This document shows positions 42,786-51,396 of a stretch of DNA of 64,000 nt, one piece after another (the stretch's first letter is position 1; every line of letters starts with the position of its first letter). The position numbers and the translations under genes are program-made. Origin of the DNA: Hymenobacter glacialis (GTDB taxonomy: Bacteria; Bacteroidota; Bacteroidia; Cytophagales; Hymenobacteraceae); assembly GCF_001816165.1 (NCBI RefSeq), contig NZ_MDZC01000133.1:62001-126000 (forward strand), in the 5' to 3' direction. A model generated the notes under the pieces. That model made no database searches. It saw only the letters and a program-made list of their open reading frames with translations, and was not told the origin of the DNA.

Positions 42786-43202
42786 CTAGGCGCGGCTGGG
42801 CGGCCCGCGTAGCGCGCAGGCCCGTGCGAGCAGGCCGGCCGGAGGGCGCACCGCCAAGGGGGCTTCCTGCGCGGCATAGCCGGGCCACACGCGGGGCATG
42901 GGTACGCGTACCGGCACAGCCGCCTGAAACGAAGCATTGTAGAAATGCTCTACCTGGCAGTGCTTGTGTTCGGCGCTTACCAGGGACTTGCCTTTGTGGG
43001 CAGCAGCTGGGGCGTGCGCCGGCTCTACTGTGGTGTGCGCATGCGCGTGCAGCGCCAAAATCCAGGCCTCGGGCAGCAGCGTCCGCGTGAGACAGAGCAG
43101 CAGTAACAGAGCGATATGAGAGCGCAAGGCGGACACAAATGCAAATATGGGATAAAACAAACGACGGCTCCGGCAATACTTCGTTAAACTTTTGCCGTTC
43201 AT
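42786..43202 (-). CDS. Small His-rich exported protein next to the TonB receptor
   Basis: 138 residues from ATG 43202. A hydrophobic segment (IALLLLLCLTRTLL) forms a signal or anchor. The mature part carries HAHAHTT at about 64, HKGKS, and EHKHCQVEHFYN, followed by a Pro/Val/Ala-rich end. Clusters of His and one Cys suggest metal binding (copper, zinc or iron). It lies 97 bases upstream of a TonB-dependent receptor in the same direction. A GTG within the membrane segment is another possible start. No family name can be given. Confidence 0.6.
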   Translation of the reverse strand: MNGKSLTKYCRSRRLFYPIFAFVSALRSHIALLLLLCLTRTLLPEAWILALHAHAHTTVEPAHAPAAAHKGKSLVSAEHKHCQVEHFYNASFQAAVPVRVPMPRVWPGYAAQEAPLAVRPPAGLLARACALRGPPSRA

Positions 43203-43275
43203 CGCAATCCAATGGATTGGATTTTGTCGTAACCCGTATAATAACTTGCCCAAAGCAGCCGCGCTCAACTTTTTT

Positions 43276-43782
43276 GTGATTATAACCACCATTCCTGACC
43301 TTTCGCTGCAACACGACCAAGCCTTGGGCTTGCTGCGTGTAGAGTGGGCGTCGGGTCAGGACATGCGCACCTTTCGCAGCAGTGCCGAGCAGCTGCTGAT
43401 ACTGGCTCGCGAGCTGGGCGTGCGCCACATGCTGCTGGATATGAACACCTTTTCCGATATATCGGTGTATGACCAGGTGTGGCTGGGGGTGAACTGGATG
43501 CCGCCGCTCACGAAGCTGCCGCTCGAGCGTGTGGTGCTGGCCATCAGCCGACGGCGCGTGCACAATCAGTTGGCCCTGGACTCGCTCATTGCCATGTCGC
43601 GGCCGTTTATCAAGTTTGATATCCAATTTTTCTCGTCCGCCGTGCCGGGCATGCATTGGATATGCGACTACTCAAGCCGCCTGCCGGCCCTGCTCATGGA
43701 GTGGGAGGCAGTGCATGGCTTGGGTATTGGTGCCTCAGACGGCGTGGCTGAGCCGCGCTCCCTGTATAGCCGCAGCCACTAG
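43276..43782 (+). CDS. STAS-like protein, hypothetical
   Basis: 168 residues if translation starts at GTG 43276 (VIITTIPDLSLQHDQALGLLRVEWASGQDMRTFRSS); the upstream extension to 43192 is out of character and overlaps the divergent gene region. The mix of short strands and helices (LSLQHDQALGLLRVEW, LARELGVRHMLLDMNTFSDISVYDQVWL, ERVVLAISRRRVHNQLALDSLI) is like SpoIIAA/STAS-fold proteins annotated in Hymenobacter. Cytoplasmic, function unknown. Confidence 0.65.
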   Translation: MIITTIPDLSLQHDQALGLLRVEWASGQDMRTFRSSAEQLLILARELGVRHMLLDMNTFSDISVYDQVWLGVNWMPPLTKLPLERVVLAISRRRVHNQLALDSLIAMSRPFIKFDIQFFSSAVPGMHWICDYSSRLPALLMEWEAVHGLGIGASDGVAEPRSLYSRSH

Positions 43783-43926
43783 TCACGCGCAACCCGTGCC
43801 CTCCCCGCTGTCAATCTGACAGCCTTTCTTGCCTTGGAACGCCCTTTGAATGCCGTGTATGCCGGGGCCCGGCCCCCTGTGCCCGGCCATTCCGTCCGCA
43901 TCCAACCGTTTCCCTATCCCCTTATC

Positions 43927-45759
43927 ATGCAAGAAACCGGCTCCATCTCCATCCATACCGAGAACATCTTCCCCATCATCAAGAAGTTCTTGTACTCCGA
44001 CCACGAGATTTTCCTGCGGGAATTAGTCTCGAACGCCGTTGACGCCACCCAAAAGCTGAAGAGCCTGGCCCAATTGGGCGAGTTTAAAGGCGAGCTGGGC
44101 GAGTTGAAAGTGCGCGTGACCGTGGACAAAGAAGCCCGCAAAATCACGATTTCCGACCATGGCCTGGGCATGACGGCTGAAGAAATCAAGAAGTACATCA
44201 ACCAGATTGCTTTCTCTGGCGCCACCGAGTTTGTGGAGCAATACAAGGAGAAGGACGCCGCCACCAAAGACCAGATAATTGGGCAGTTCGGCCTGGGTTT
44301 CTACTCGGCCTTCATGGTGGCGAAAGAAGTTGAAATTTGGTCGAAATCGTACAAAGAAGACACCGTGACCGCCCACTGGGTGTGCGACGGCAGCACGCAA
44401 TTCACCCTGGACGAGCCCACCGGCGAGCACGCCAAAACCGAGCGCGGCACCGACATCGTGTTGCACGTAGCCGAGGACTCTGACGAGTTCCTGGAGGAAG
44501 CCCGCCTGCGCACCATCCTCACCAAGTACTGCAAATTCCTGCCCGTTCCCATCGAGTTCGAGGGCCAGCTCATCAACGACACCAGCCCCATCTGGACCAA
44601 GCAGCCCGCCGAACTCACCGACGAGGACTACAAGAAATTCTACCAGGAGCTCTACCCCATGAGCATGGACGAGCCCCTGTTCTGGATTCACCTCAACGTG
44701 GACTATCCCTTCAATCTGACGGGTATTCTCTACTTCCCCAAGGTGAAGGACGAGCTGCAGTTCTCGCGCAACAAGATTCAACTGTACTCGCGTCAGGTCT
44801 TCATCACCGACGAGGTGAAGGACGTGGTGCCCGAGTTCCTCATGCTGCTGCACGGCGTGATTGACTCGCCCGACATTCCGTTGAACGTGAGCCGCAGCTT
44901 CCTGCAGGCCGACGCGGCGGTGCGTAAAATCAACACCTACATTACCAAGAAGGTGGCCGACAAGCTCAGTGGCCTCTTCAAGCAGGACCGCCCCGGCTAC
45001 GAGGAAAAGTGGGGCGACATCGGCATGTTCGTGAAGTACGGCATGCTCTCGGATGAGAAGTTCTACGACAAAGCCAAAGACTTTGTGCTACTCAAAAGTG
45101 TGAACGACAAGTTGTTCACCATTAATGAGTACACCGAGCACATCCAGGCCAACCAGCAGGACAAGGACGGTAGCACCGTGGTGCTCTACACCAACGACGC
45201 CGAGCACCAGCACGGCTTCGTGGCCGCCGCCCAGGAGCGTGGCTACGACGTGCTGAACTTCGACCACATCCTCGACCCGCACTTCGTGGGCCAACTGGAG
45301 CAAAAGCTGGAAAAAACCAGCTTCAAGCGCGTGGATGCCGACACCGTGAGCAAGCTCATCGAGAAAGACACCACCACCGAAAGCGTGCTGAGCGAAGACG
45401 AGCAAACCAAGCTCTCGGACCTCTTCAAGTCGGCCATCGCCAACGAGGCCATGCACGTGAAAGTAGCGGCCCTCTCGCCCCAGGACGCCCCCGTGGTCAT
45501 CACCCAGAACGAGTTTATGCGCCGCATGAAAGATATGCAGCGCACCGGCGGCGGGGGCGGCATGCAGATGTTCGGCGCCTTCCCCGAGTCGTACGACGTG
45601 ACCGTGAACGCCAACCACCCCCTCACCCAAAAAGTGCTGGCCGAAGGCGGCGAGAAAATCGCCAAGCAGGCGTTTGACTTGGCCTTGCTGGCCCAGGGCA
45701 TGTTGAAGGGCGAGGCCCTGACGCAGTTTGTGAAGCGCAGCACGGAGTTGCTGGAGTAG
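43927..45759 (+). CDS. htpG: Molecular chaperone HtpG (Hsp90)
   Basis: ATP-dependent chaperone for partly folded proteins. 610 residues: the GHKL ATPase domain opens with FLRELVSNAVDATQKL, has DHGLGMT and GQFGLGFYSAFMVA, the middle domain includes DLPLNVSRSFLQ-like IPLNVSRSFLQADA, and the C-terminal dimer domain ends the protein. An in-frame ATG at 43834 gives an unlike 31-residue lead, so ATG 43927 (MQETGSISIHTENIFPIIK) is used. It is a little shorter than Escherichia coli HtpG (624), normal for this phylum. Confidence 0.97.
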   Translation: MQETGSISIHTENIFPIIKKFLYSDHEIFLRELVSNAVDATQKLKSLAQLGEFKGELGELKVRVTVDKEARKITISDHGLGMTAEEIKKYINQIAFSGATEFVEQYKEKDAATKDQIIGQFGLGFYSAFMVAKEVEIWSKSYKEDTVTAHWVCDGSTQFTLDEPTGEHAKTERGTDIVLHVAEDSDEFLEEARLRTILTKYCKFLPVPIEFEGQLINDTSPIWTKQPAELTDEDYKKFYQELYPMSMDEPLFWIHLNVDYPFNLTGILYFPKVKDELQFSRNKIQLYSRQVFITDEVKDVVPEFLMLLHGVIDSPDIPLNVSRSFLQADAAVRKINTYITKKVADKLSGLFKQDRPGYEEKWGDIGMFVKYGMLSDEKFYDKAKDFVLLKSVNDKLFTINEYTEHIQANQQDKDGSTVVLYTNDAEHQHGFVAAAQERGYDVLNFDHILDPHFVGQLEQKLEKTSFKRVDADTVSKLIEKDTTTESVLSEDEQTKLSDLFKSAIANEAMHVKVAALSPQDAPVVITQNEFMRRMKDMQRTGGGGGMQMFGAFPESYDVTVNANHPLTQKVLAEGGEKIAKQAFDLALLAQGMLKGEALTQFVKRSTELLE

Positions 45760-45768
45760 TCGCGCTTG

Positions 45769-45945
45769 GCGTCAACCTCACCCCCTGACCCCCTCTCCAA
45801 AAAAGAGGGGGCACCGGTTATGCGTGACTTGACTTTGGCGTATAAAAGAAAAGGCCTGCTGCACAGCAGGCCTTTTCTTATTCATCTAAAGCTGAACCGG
45901 TGCCCCCTCTTTTTTGGAGAGGGGGTCAGGGGGTGAGGTTGACGC
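45769..45945. repeat. Perfect 51-bp inverted repeat flanking a terminator
   Basis: 45769-45819 and 45895-45945 are exact inverted copies (51 of 51); the arms contain CACCCCCTGACCCCCTCTCC and AAGAGGGGGCACCGG. Each arm is itself partly symmetrical (CCCTCT-AAAAAA-AGAGGG). The 75-base centre holds a separate terminator hairpin. Confidence 0.95.
45847..45879. terminator. Two-way terminator between htpG and the methyltransferase gene
   Basis: AAGAAAAGGCCTGCTG pairs with CAGCAGGCCTTTTCTT around CACA (both sides have A and T runs). Confidence 0.93.
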
Positions 45946-45954
45946 GGAGGGCGC

Positions 45955-46869
45955 TTACTTCACGTTCCGCGCCACCACAAACATCCTGTCTCCAAACCGG
46001 CCGGTCAGCTTATTCAAATAGTACGTAGGGTACTGCCCGGCCAGCTTGCCCACCTTCTCCACCGCGCTGCCGCCCAGGCGAATATTCTTCGGCGGCTTCA
46101 CCGGGTTCAGCAGCTCCACCACTTCAAAGCCCTGCTGCTTGAGCATCTTGCTGATGGTGGCGGGGGTGAATTCGAATAAGTGATAGGGCGGAATATCCAT
46201 CTTGCGCTCCTTACCCAGCAGGCCGTAGGCGGCAAAGCCCAGGCGCACCGTGGGCAGGTTGAGCGTGGCGGGCAGCGCCAGCACCAGCAGCCCGCCCGGC
46301 TCCAGAATGCGGTGGAACTTGGCCAGCGTGGCGGCGGGCGAGAGCAGGTGCTCCAGCACATCGCCCATGTAGGCCAGGTCAAACTGGTTTTCGTGGAAAT
46401 CCTCGGTGGTTTCAATGTTGCCGGTCACCACGGGCAGGTGCAGCTCGCGGCGGGCAAAGTCGGCGGCGTGCTCGGATATTTCGAGGCCGTGTGCCTGCCA
46501 GCCTAGGTTCTCCAGGCTTTTGAGGGTGTAGCCAGGGCCACAGCCCACGTCGAGGTAGCGGAACTTGCGGCCGGGGTATTTCGCCAGGATGTAGTTCGTG
46601 AACTTGTCGGGCCGCACCTGGTTTAATGCGCTCTGCTTCTGGCCTTCTTCAATGAAGACGACCTCCTGCTGGGTGCGGTCGTAGTTGGGCCGCTCCGTAA
46701 AATAGTCCTTGCCGTAAAGCCGTTCCAGCTGCGCGGGCGTGGGCTGGGGGTCGAGAAACATCAGGTCGCAGCGGCGGCACTGGGTGCCTTGCAGCTTTTG
46801 GCCCTCGAATTCGTAATAGAAAGGCAGCTTCTTAAAATCGGTGCTGCCGCACAAGTCACAGGTACGCAT
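45955..46869 (-). CDS. Class I SAM-dependent methyltransferase with N-terminal zinc ribbon
   Basis: 304 residues from ATG 46869. Residues 1-50 carry two CxxC pairs, CDLCGSTDFKKLP and CRRCDLMFLDPQP, the zinc ribbon found on many sugar- and polyketide-type methyltransferases. The SAM site follows: FRYLDVGCGPGYTLKSLENLGW with GLEIS, then NQFDLAYMGDVLEHLLSP and GGLLVLALPATLN. The substrate is unknown. A -7-like GACCTTTG lies four bases before the ATG. The frame is open up to 46968 and includes an old second copy of the first zinc-knuckle sequence. Divergent from ypdA. Confidence 0.9.
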   Translation of the reverse strand: MRTCDLCGSTDFKKLPFYYEFEGQKLQGTQCRRCDLMFLDPQPTPAQLERLYGKDYFTERPNYDRTQQEVVFIEEGQKQSALNQVRPDKFTNYILAKYPGRKFRYLDVGCGPGYTLKSLENLGWQAHGLEISEHAADFARRELHLPVVTGNIETTEDFHENQFDLAYMGDVLEHLLSPAATLAKFHRILEPGGLLVLALPATLNLPTVRLGFAAYGLLGKERKMDIPPYHLFEFTPATISKMLKQQGFEVVELLNPVKPPKNIRLGGSAVEKVGKLAGQYPTYYLNKLTGRFGDRMFVVARNVK

Positions 46870-46978
46870 GGCGCAAAGGTCGGTGCTGCCACACAAATCC
46901 CGGATACGCAACGCGCACCGTGGGAACATGGTGTGGAAACGCGCCAAGGTGCGCTTCCAGAAATACATTCATCCACAT

Positions 46979-47950
46979 ATGCTCGACGTACTCATCATCG
47001 GGGCCGGCCCCGTAGGCCTGGCCTGCGCCCTCGAAACCCAGCGCCGCGGCCTGCGCACCGCCGTGGTCGAAAAGGGCGCGCTGGTCAATTCCATTATTGG
47101 TTACCCCACCAACATGGAGTTTTTCTCCACGCCCGAGTTGCTGGAAATCGGCGGCTATCCGTTTCCTACCAGCCACTACAAGCCCCTGCGCGAAGACGCC
47201 CTGGACTACTACCAGCGCGTGGCCCGCGACGAAAAACTGACCCTGCGCCTCTACGAAAAGGTGCTGAAGCTGGAGGGCGAGCAAGGCGACTTCACCGTGA
47301 CCACCGACAAGGGCGAAATCCGCACCCGCAACGTGGTAGTGGCCACCGGCTTCTACGACCTGCCCAACCCGCTCAACGTGCCCGGCGAAGACCTGCCCAC
47401 CGTCAGCCACTACTACAAGGAGCCGTACCAGCACGTGGCCCAGCACGTGGTGGTGGTCGGGGCCAAAAACTCCTCGGCCAAAGCCGCCCTGCAGCTCACC
47501 CGCGCCGGGGCCACCGTCACGCTCATCGTGCGCGGCCCCGCCATCAGCGACTCCGTGAAGTACTGGATTCGCCCCGACCTCGTCAACCGCATTGCCGAAG
47601 GCCGCATCACGGCCCACTTCAACGCCACCATCACCGCCATTCACCCCGAGGCCGTGGACATCCGCACGCCCGACGGCCCGCTCACCGTTCCCACCAACTT
47701 CGTGTACGCCCTCACCGGCTACCACCCCGACGAGGCCCTGCTCGGCCGGCTCGGCGTCGAGCCCGACCCTGCCGACGAAGCCCGCGCCCCGCTCTTTGAC
47801 CCCGCCACCCACGAAACCACCCGGCCCGGCCTGTTTGTGGCCGGCACCGTGTGCGGTGGGCGCGCCACCAGCCGCTGGTTCATCGAAAACGGCCGGCACC
47901 ACGCCCAGCTCATCGCGCAGCACCTGGCGGCGCAAGTGGCCGTTTCGTAG
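46979..47950 (+). CDS. ypdA: YpdA-type putative bacillithiol disulfide reductase
   Basis: 323 residues from ATG 46979; longer frames upstream overlap the methyltransferase promoter. The FAD motif is DVLIIGAGPVGLACALETQRRGL (GxGxxG at 8-13), with IGYPTNMEFFSTPELLEIGG near 45, and the NAD(P)H motif VVVVGAKNSSAKAALQLTRAGATVTLIVRG. The end, ALTGYHPDEALL and PGLFVAGTVCGG, is typical for YpdA. It reduces bacillithiol-type disulfides in relatives; the real substrate in this group is inferred. Confidence 0.88.
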   Translation: MLDVLIIGAGPVGLACALETQRRGLRTAVVEKGALVNSIIGYPTNMEFFSTPELLEIGGYPFPTSHYKPLREDALDYYQRVARDEKLTLRLYEKVLKLEGEQGDFTVTTDKGEIRTRNVVVATGFYDLPNPLNVPGEDLPTVSHYYKEPYQHVAQHVVVVGAKNSSAKAALQLTRAGATVTLIVRGPAISDSVKYWIRPDLVNRIAEGRITAHFNATITAIHPEAVDIRTPDGPLTVPTNFVYALTGYHPDEALLGRLGVEPDPADEARAPLFDPATHETTRPGLFVAGTVCGGRATSRWFIENGRHHAQLIAQHLAAQVAVS

Positions 47951-47956
47951 GTTCTT

Positions 47957-48439
47957 GCTTAGATAAGCGCCCACGCTCAGCTGGTCGGCGATGGCGTAGC
48001 TCACGGTGGGCTGCACGTGAATGGCGCGCAGCGTGATTTCGGTGAGGGCAAAGCGGCTCTCCCACCCTTTTTGTACTTCAGCGTGGAGCCTTAGGGCGTG
48101 TAAACCGAAATGCCGGCCCGGAACCTTTCTTGGTGCCAAAGCTGGCGTACACGTTAAGCGGCGTCACGGTCGTGTTTTCCAGCTGGCGCTGGGGGCCACC
48201 GCTTGCTGGCCGAAACGCCAGCCGGGCAAACGTGGCGCATGCGCCCACCTGCACGGCGTTTTAGCGGAGCACGGCCATGGCACCGGAGGGCATAAACTGC
48301 GCAGCTTGTTCCATGGAAAGGCCCACCCATGCCAATGCTCTGCTGACTGGGTAGGTAAACCTGAAAGCCGTCCTGGTGGGCGCTGGAAGCGCCCACCAGG
48401 ACGGCACCACCTGCAAAGAGCAGGTTTTTTTATTATCAT
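47957..48439 (-). pseudogene. Degraded FadL/OmpP1-type outer-membrane transport gene
   Basis: Reading the minus strand in several frames gives a connected but broken FadL/OmpP1 sequence: GFQVYLPSQQSIGMGG, then after a frame change MEQAAQFMPSGAMAVLR, a stop, NAVQVGACATFARLAFRPASGGPQRQLENTTVTPLNVYASFGTKK, a frame change to FRAGISVYTP plus a stop, and another change to WESRFALTEITLRAIHVQPTVSYAIADQLSVGAYLS. At least three frame shifts and two stop codons are present, and the end is missing where it meets ypdA. It is a relic of an outer-membrane transporter of hydrophobic compounds. The order of segments matches the family. Confidence 0.7.
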
Positions 48440-48578
48440 AACAGAAAAAAAGAATTTGGGCAGGTAATATTTTGGGGGTAAAAGGAAGAAATGTTGTAAA
48501 CCATTTGTTAGGCGTGCCTACTAATTTATGCCGCATTAAACGTTTGCTGGGCTATCGGCCTGCCGTGGCGCTAGTCCA

Positions 48579-48586
48579 TACCTTTG
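48579..48586 (+). promoter_or_regulatory. Putative -7 box (TACCTTTG) right before the lptB start codon
   Basis: TACCTTTG lies four bases before ATG 48591, as with the DUF72 gene, implying an almost leaderless transcript. Confidence 0.5.
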
Positions 48587-48590
48587 CTTT

Positions 48591-49322
48591 ATGATTCTTC
48601 GCGCTGACCACCTCGTCAAAAAATACAAAGCCCGCACCGTCGTCAACGACATGTCGGTGACGGTGGAGCAGGGCGAAATTGTGGGGCTCCTGGGCCCCAA
48701 TGGCGCCGGCAAAACCACCTGCTTCTACATGATGGTAGGAATGGTGAAACCCAACGCCGGCCGCATTTATCTTGACACCACCGAGATAACCAACATGCCC
48801 ATCTACCAGCGGGCGCGGCTGGGCGTGGGCTACTTGGCCCAGGAGGCCAGCGTGTTCCGCGACCTGAGCGTGGAAGAAAACATCATGGCCGTGCTCGAGA
48901 TGACGAGCATGAAGAAAGACGCCCGCCATGCCAAGGTCGAGGAGCTGTTGGATGAGTTCAGCCTCACCCACGTGCGCAAAAACCTGGGCAAGGTGCTGAG
49001 CGGTGGCGAACGGCGGCGCACTGAAATAGCCCGCGCCCTAGCCGTGGACCCCAAATTTGTGCTCCTCGATGAACCCTTTGCGGGCGTCGACCCCATTGCG
49101 ACCGAAGAAATCCAGGGCATCGTGTCCAAGCTCAAGCACCGCAACATCGGCGTGCTCATCACCGACCACGACGTGAATTCCACCCTCAGCATCGTGGACC
49201 GCGCTTACCTGCTCTTCGAAGGCAAGCTGCTCAAAGCCGGCACCGCCGAAGAGTTGGCCAGCGACGAAACCGTGCGGCGCGTGTACCTGGGCAAAAACTT
49301 CGAACTGAAGAGAAACGTGTAA
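48591..49322 (+). CDS. lptB: LPS export ABC transporter ATP-binding protein LptB
   Basis: 243 residues. Walker A is GPNGAGKTT (35-43), the signature is LSGGERRR (136-143), Walker B is FVLLDEPFAGVDP, and the H-loop is LITDHDV. It powers LPS extraction by LptFG, with LptC (12083) as partner. Length and motifs are normal. The gene stands alone with its own promoter at 48579 and is followed by a REP-like repeat. Confidence 0.95.
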   Translation: MILRADHLVKKYKARTVVNDMSVTVEQGEIVGLLGPNGAGKTTCFYMMVGMVKPNAGRIYLDTTEITNMPIYQRARLGVGYLAQEASVFRDLSVEENIMAVLEMTSMKKDARHAKVEELLDEFSLTHVRKNLGKVLSGGERRRTEIARALAVDPKFVLLDEPFAGVDPIATEEIQGIVSKLKHRNIGVLITDHDVNSTLSIVDRAYLLFEGKLLKAGTAEELASDETVRRVYLGKNFELKRNV

Positions 49323-49345
49323 GTTTTGGAGAACAACGATACAGC

Positions 49346-49447
49346 ACGTCATGCTGAGCGCAGCCGAAGCAGTTCTACCAGGGGAGTAATCCAATCGAAA
49401 GGATTTACTGTTGCAGTAGAGCTGCTCCGAAAAGCTCAGCATGACGT
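49346..49447. repeat. REP-like inverted repeat, family A copy 3
   Basis: Arms 49346-49378 and 49416-49447 share GTCATGCTGAGC and GCTCAGCATGAC ends, with an inner part that is less well matched. It lies between lptB and the GH3 gene. Confidence 0.8.
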
Positions 49448-49468
49448 AGAACCGCACCCTAAAACCCT

Positions 49469-51013
49469 ATGCTCGACCAGCTATTAGCCCGTGCCGTTCA
49501 ATGGGGGAGCTTGTCCCGGCTGGCCCGCCTGCGGGAGCGGCCGCTGGAAGTGCAGGCGCAGGTGCTGCGCCACTTGCTGGTGCGCGCCCAGGGCACCGAA
49601 TGGGGCCGGCGCTACGGCTATAATGAGCGCCTGACGCCGGCCGAATTTAGCCGCCGCGTGCCCGTGAGCACCTACGAGCAACTTTACCCGGAACTGGAAA
49701 AAGTGATGCGGGGCCAGTCCGATGTGCTGTGGCCGGGCCGGCCGCAATGGTTTGCCAAGTCGAGCGGCACCACCAACGCCCGCAGCAAGTATATCCCCGT
49801 CACGGCCGAAGCGCTGCACGGGTGCCACTACCGTGCCGGGCGCGACATGCTGGCGCTGGCCACGCACTTCTACCCCCAGGAGCGGTTGCTCGCCGGCAAA
49901 ACCCTGTCGTTGGGCGGCACGCACACTGCCAACCCGCTCCGGCCGCCGGGCGCCACGTCGCGGGCCGGGGATGTGTCGGCCGTTATCATGCAGCAGCTGC
50001 CACGGTGGGCCGAGCAGCTGCGCACCCCACCGCTTGCCCTGGCCCTGCTGGATGAGTGGGAAGAGAAAATAGAGCGCATTGCGGTGCACGTGATGCACCA
50101 GGACGTGCGCACCCTTGCCGGTGTGCCCACTTGGATGGTGGTGCTGCTGCGCCGCGTGGTGGCGCTGGCCGGTGTGCCCGACATTACGCATGTGTGGCCG
50201 CACCTGCGGCTGTTTTTGCACGGCGCAGTGGCCTTTGGCCCCTACCGGGAGCTGTTTCGCCAGCTCATTCCCGATGCGCGCATGCGCTACCTCGAAATCT
50301 ACAGCGCTTCCGAAGGCTACTTTGCCCTGCAGGACCAGCCCGAGAGCGAGGACCTGCTGCTGCTCCTCGACCACGGCATCTACTACGAATTCCTGCCCGC
50401 CGACCAGTGGGCCAGCCCCAACCCCCGCCCCGTGTCGCTGGCTGAAGTAGAGCTGCACCGGCCCTACGCCCTGGTCATCAGCACCAACGCCGGGCTGTGG
50501 CGCTACGTGGTGGGCGACACGGTGCGTTTCACGTCGCTGGGGCCGTACCGGGTGCGCATCACGGGCCGAACCAAGCATTTTCTCAACGCCTTTGGCGAAG
50601 AAGTGGTGATTGAAAATGCCGAAGCCGCCGTGGCCGCCGCCAGCCAAGCCACGGGGGTGGCCGTCCGCGACTTCACCGCGGCCCCGATTTGGTTTGCCGT
50701 GGGCAGTGCCACTTCGCGCGGGGGCCACGAGTGGGCCATCGAATTCGCGTCGGCCGACTCCCCCGACCTGGATAGGTTTGGCGCCGTACTCGATGCCACG
50801 CTGTGTGCCCTCAATTCAGACTATGCTGCCAAGCGCCACCGCAGTTTGGCGCTGGCGCCCCCCCGGCTGCATGCCGTGCCCTCGGGCACTTTCGAGGCCT
50901 GGCTTGGCAGCCAGGGCAAGCTGGGTGGCCAGCACAAAGTCCCGCGGCTGCTTAACTCCCGCGATGTTTTGGAGGCAGTATTGCGCGCCGCTTCCTGCCC
51001 CGGCCACAACTAG
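49469..51013 (+). CDS. GH3 auxin-responsive-promoter family protein (acyl-adenylate-forming)
   Basis: 514 residues. Related plant enzymes join amino acids to auxin or jasmonate through an acyl-adenylate; bacterial members have unknown substrates. The ATP motifs are visible: FAKSSGTTNARSKYIPVT (motif I), YLEIYSASEGYFALQ (motif II) and RYVVGDTVRF (motif III), plus a hinge around VRITGRTKHFLNAFGEEV. The N-terminus lacks a signal peptide. It is a single gene behind a REP-like repeat. Confidence 0.9.
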   Translation: MLDQLLARAVQWGSLSRLARLRERPLEVQAQVLRHLLVRAQGTEWGRRYGYNERLTPAEFSRRVPVSTYEQLYPELEKVMRGQSDVLWPGRPQWFAKSSGTTNARSKYIPVTAEALHGCHYRAGRDMLALATHFYPQERLLAGKTLSLGGTHTANPLRPPGATSRAGDVSAVIMQQLPRWAEQLRTPPLALALLDEWEEKIERIAVHVMHQDVRTLAGVPTWMVVLLRRVVALAGVPDITHVWPHLRLFLHGAVAFGPYRELFRQLIPDARMRYLEIYSASEGYFALQDQPESEDLLLLLDHGIYYEFLPADQWASPNPRPVSLAEVELHRPYALVISTNAGLWRYVVGDTVRFTSLGPYRVRITGRTKHFLNAFGEEVVIENAEAAVAAASQATGVAVRDFTAAPIWFAVGSATSRGGHEWAIEFASADSPDLDRFGAVLDATLCALNSDYAAKRHRSLALAPPRLHAVPSGTFEAWLGSQGKLGGQHKVPRLLNSRDVLEAVLRAASCPGHN

Positions 51014-51157
51014 TGCCCAGCCCACTCCCTTGGCAGGCGAAAGTATTGGCCCGGAAAAACCAACCATTTGCTGGGCACAACTGATTCTTAGCCCGGTACG
51101 TACATGGGTGTCTGCTGATTACTTAGTAATATTACCGCAATATTTCCAACTACGCCA

Positions 51158-51355
51158 TTGCAGACGATACATCCATCTTCGAACAAAACGGCTTACCAGC
51201 GCCCTTACAAGTCCCGTAGCGAACGCCGCCAAGCCGACCGCCGCAAGCACGACGAATCCGGCGACTACAAGTTTCTGGTGCGCGTAGGTATTGCTATTGG
51301 GCTGGTGATAGCCGTGGTGTTGGGCTTCGTGATAACAGGCCTTGCCGAGGGCTAA
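51158..51355 (+). CDS. Small single-TM protein, hypothetical
   Basis: 65 residues from a TTG at 51158. A basic N-terminus (KTAYQRPYKSRSERRQADRRKHDE) is followed by one membrane helix (LVRVGIAIGLVIAVVLGFVITGLA). The antisense frame (51119-51373) is longer but looks like a shadow. No family recognised. The weak start codon lowers confidence. Confidence 0.45.
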   Translation: MQTIHPSSNKTAYQRPYKSRSERRQADRRKHDESGDYKFLVRVGIAIGLVIAVVLGFVITGLAEG

Positions 51356-51396
51356 AAAGGCACGCCTTAACACGTTGCGGTGGTCGCCCTGCGGGC

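Noticed and set aside
42601..43656. A 351-codon minus-strand frame ahead of the TonB receptor
   Set aside because: It runs through the signal-peptide region and the His-rich gene in another frame. The His-rich and signal-peptide readings have protein-like features, while this one is composition noise.
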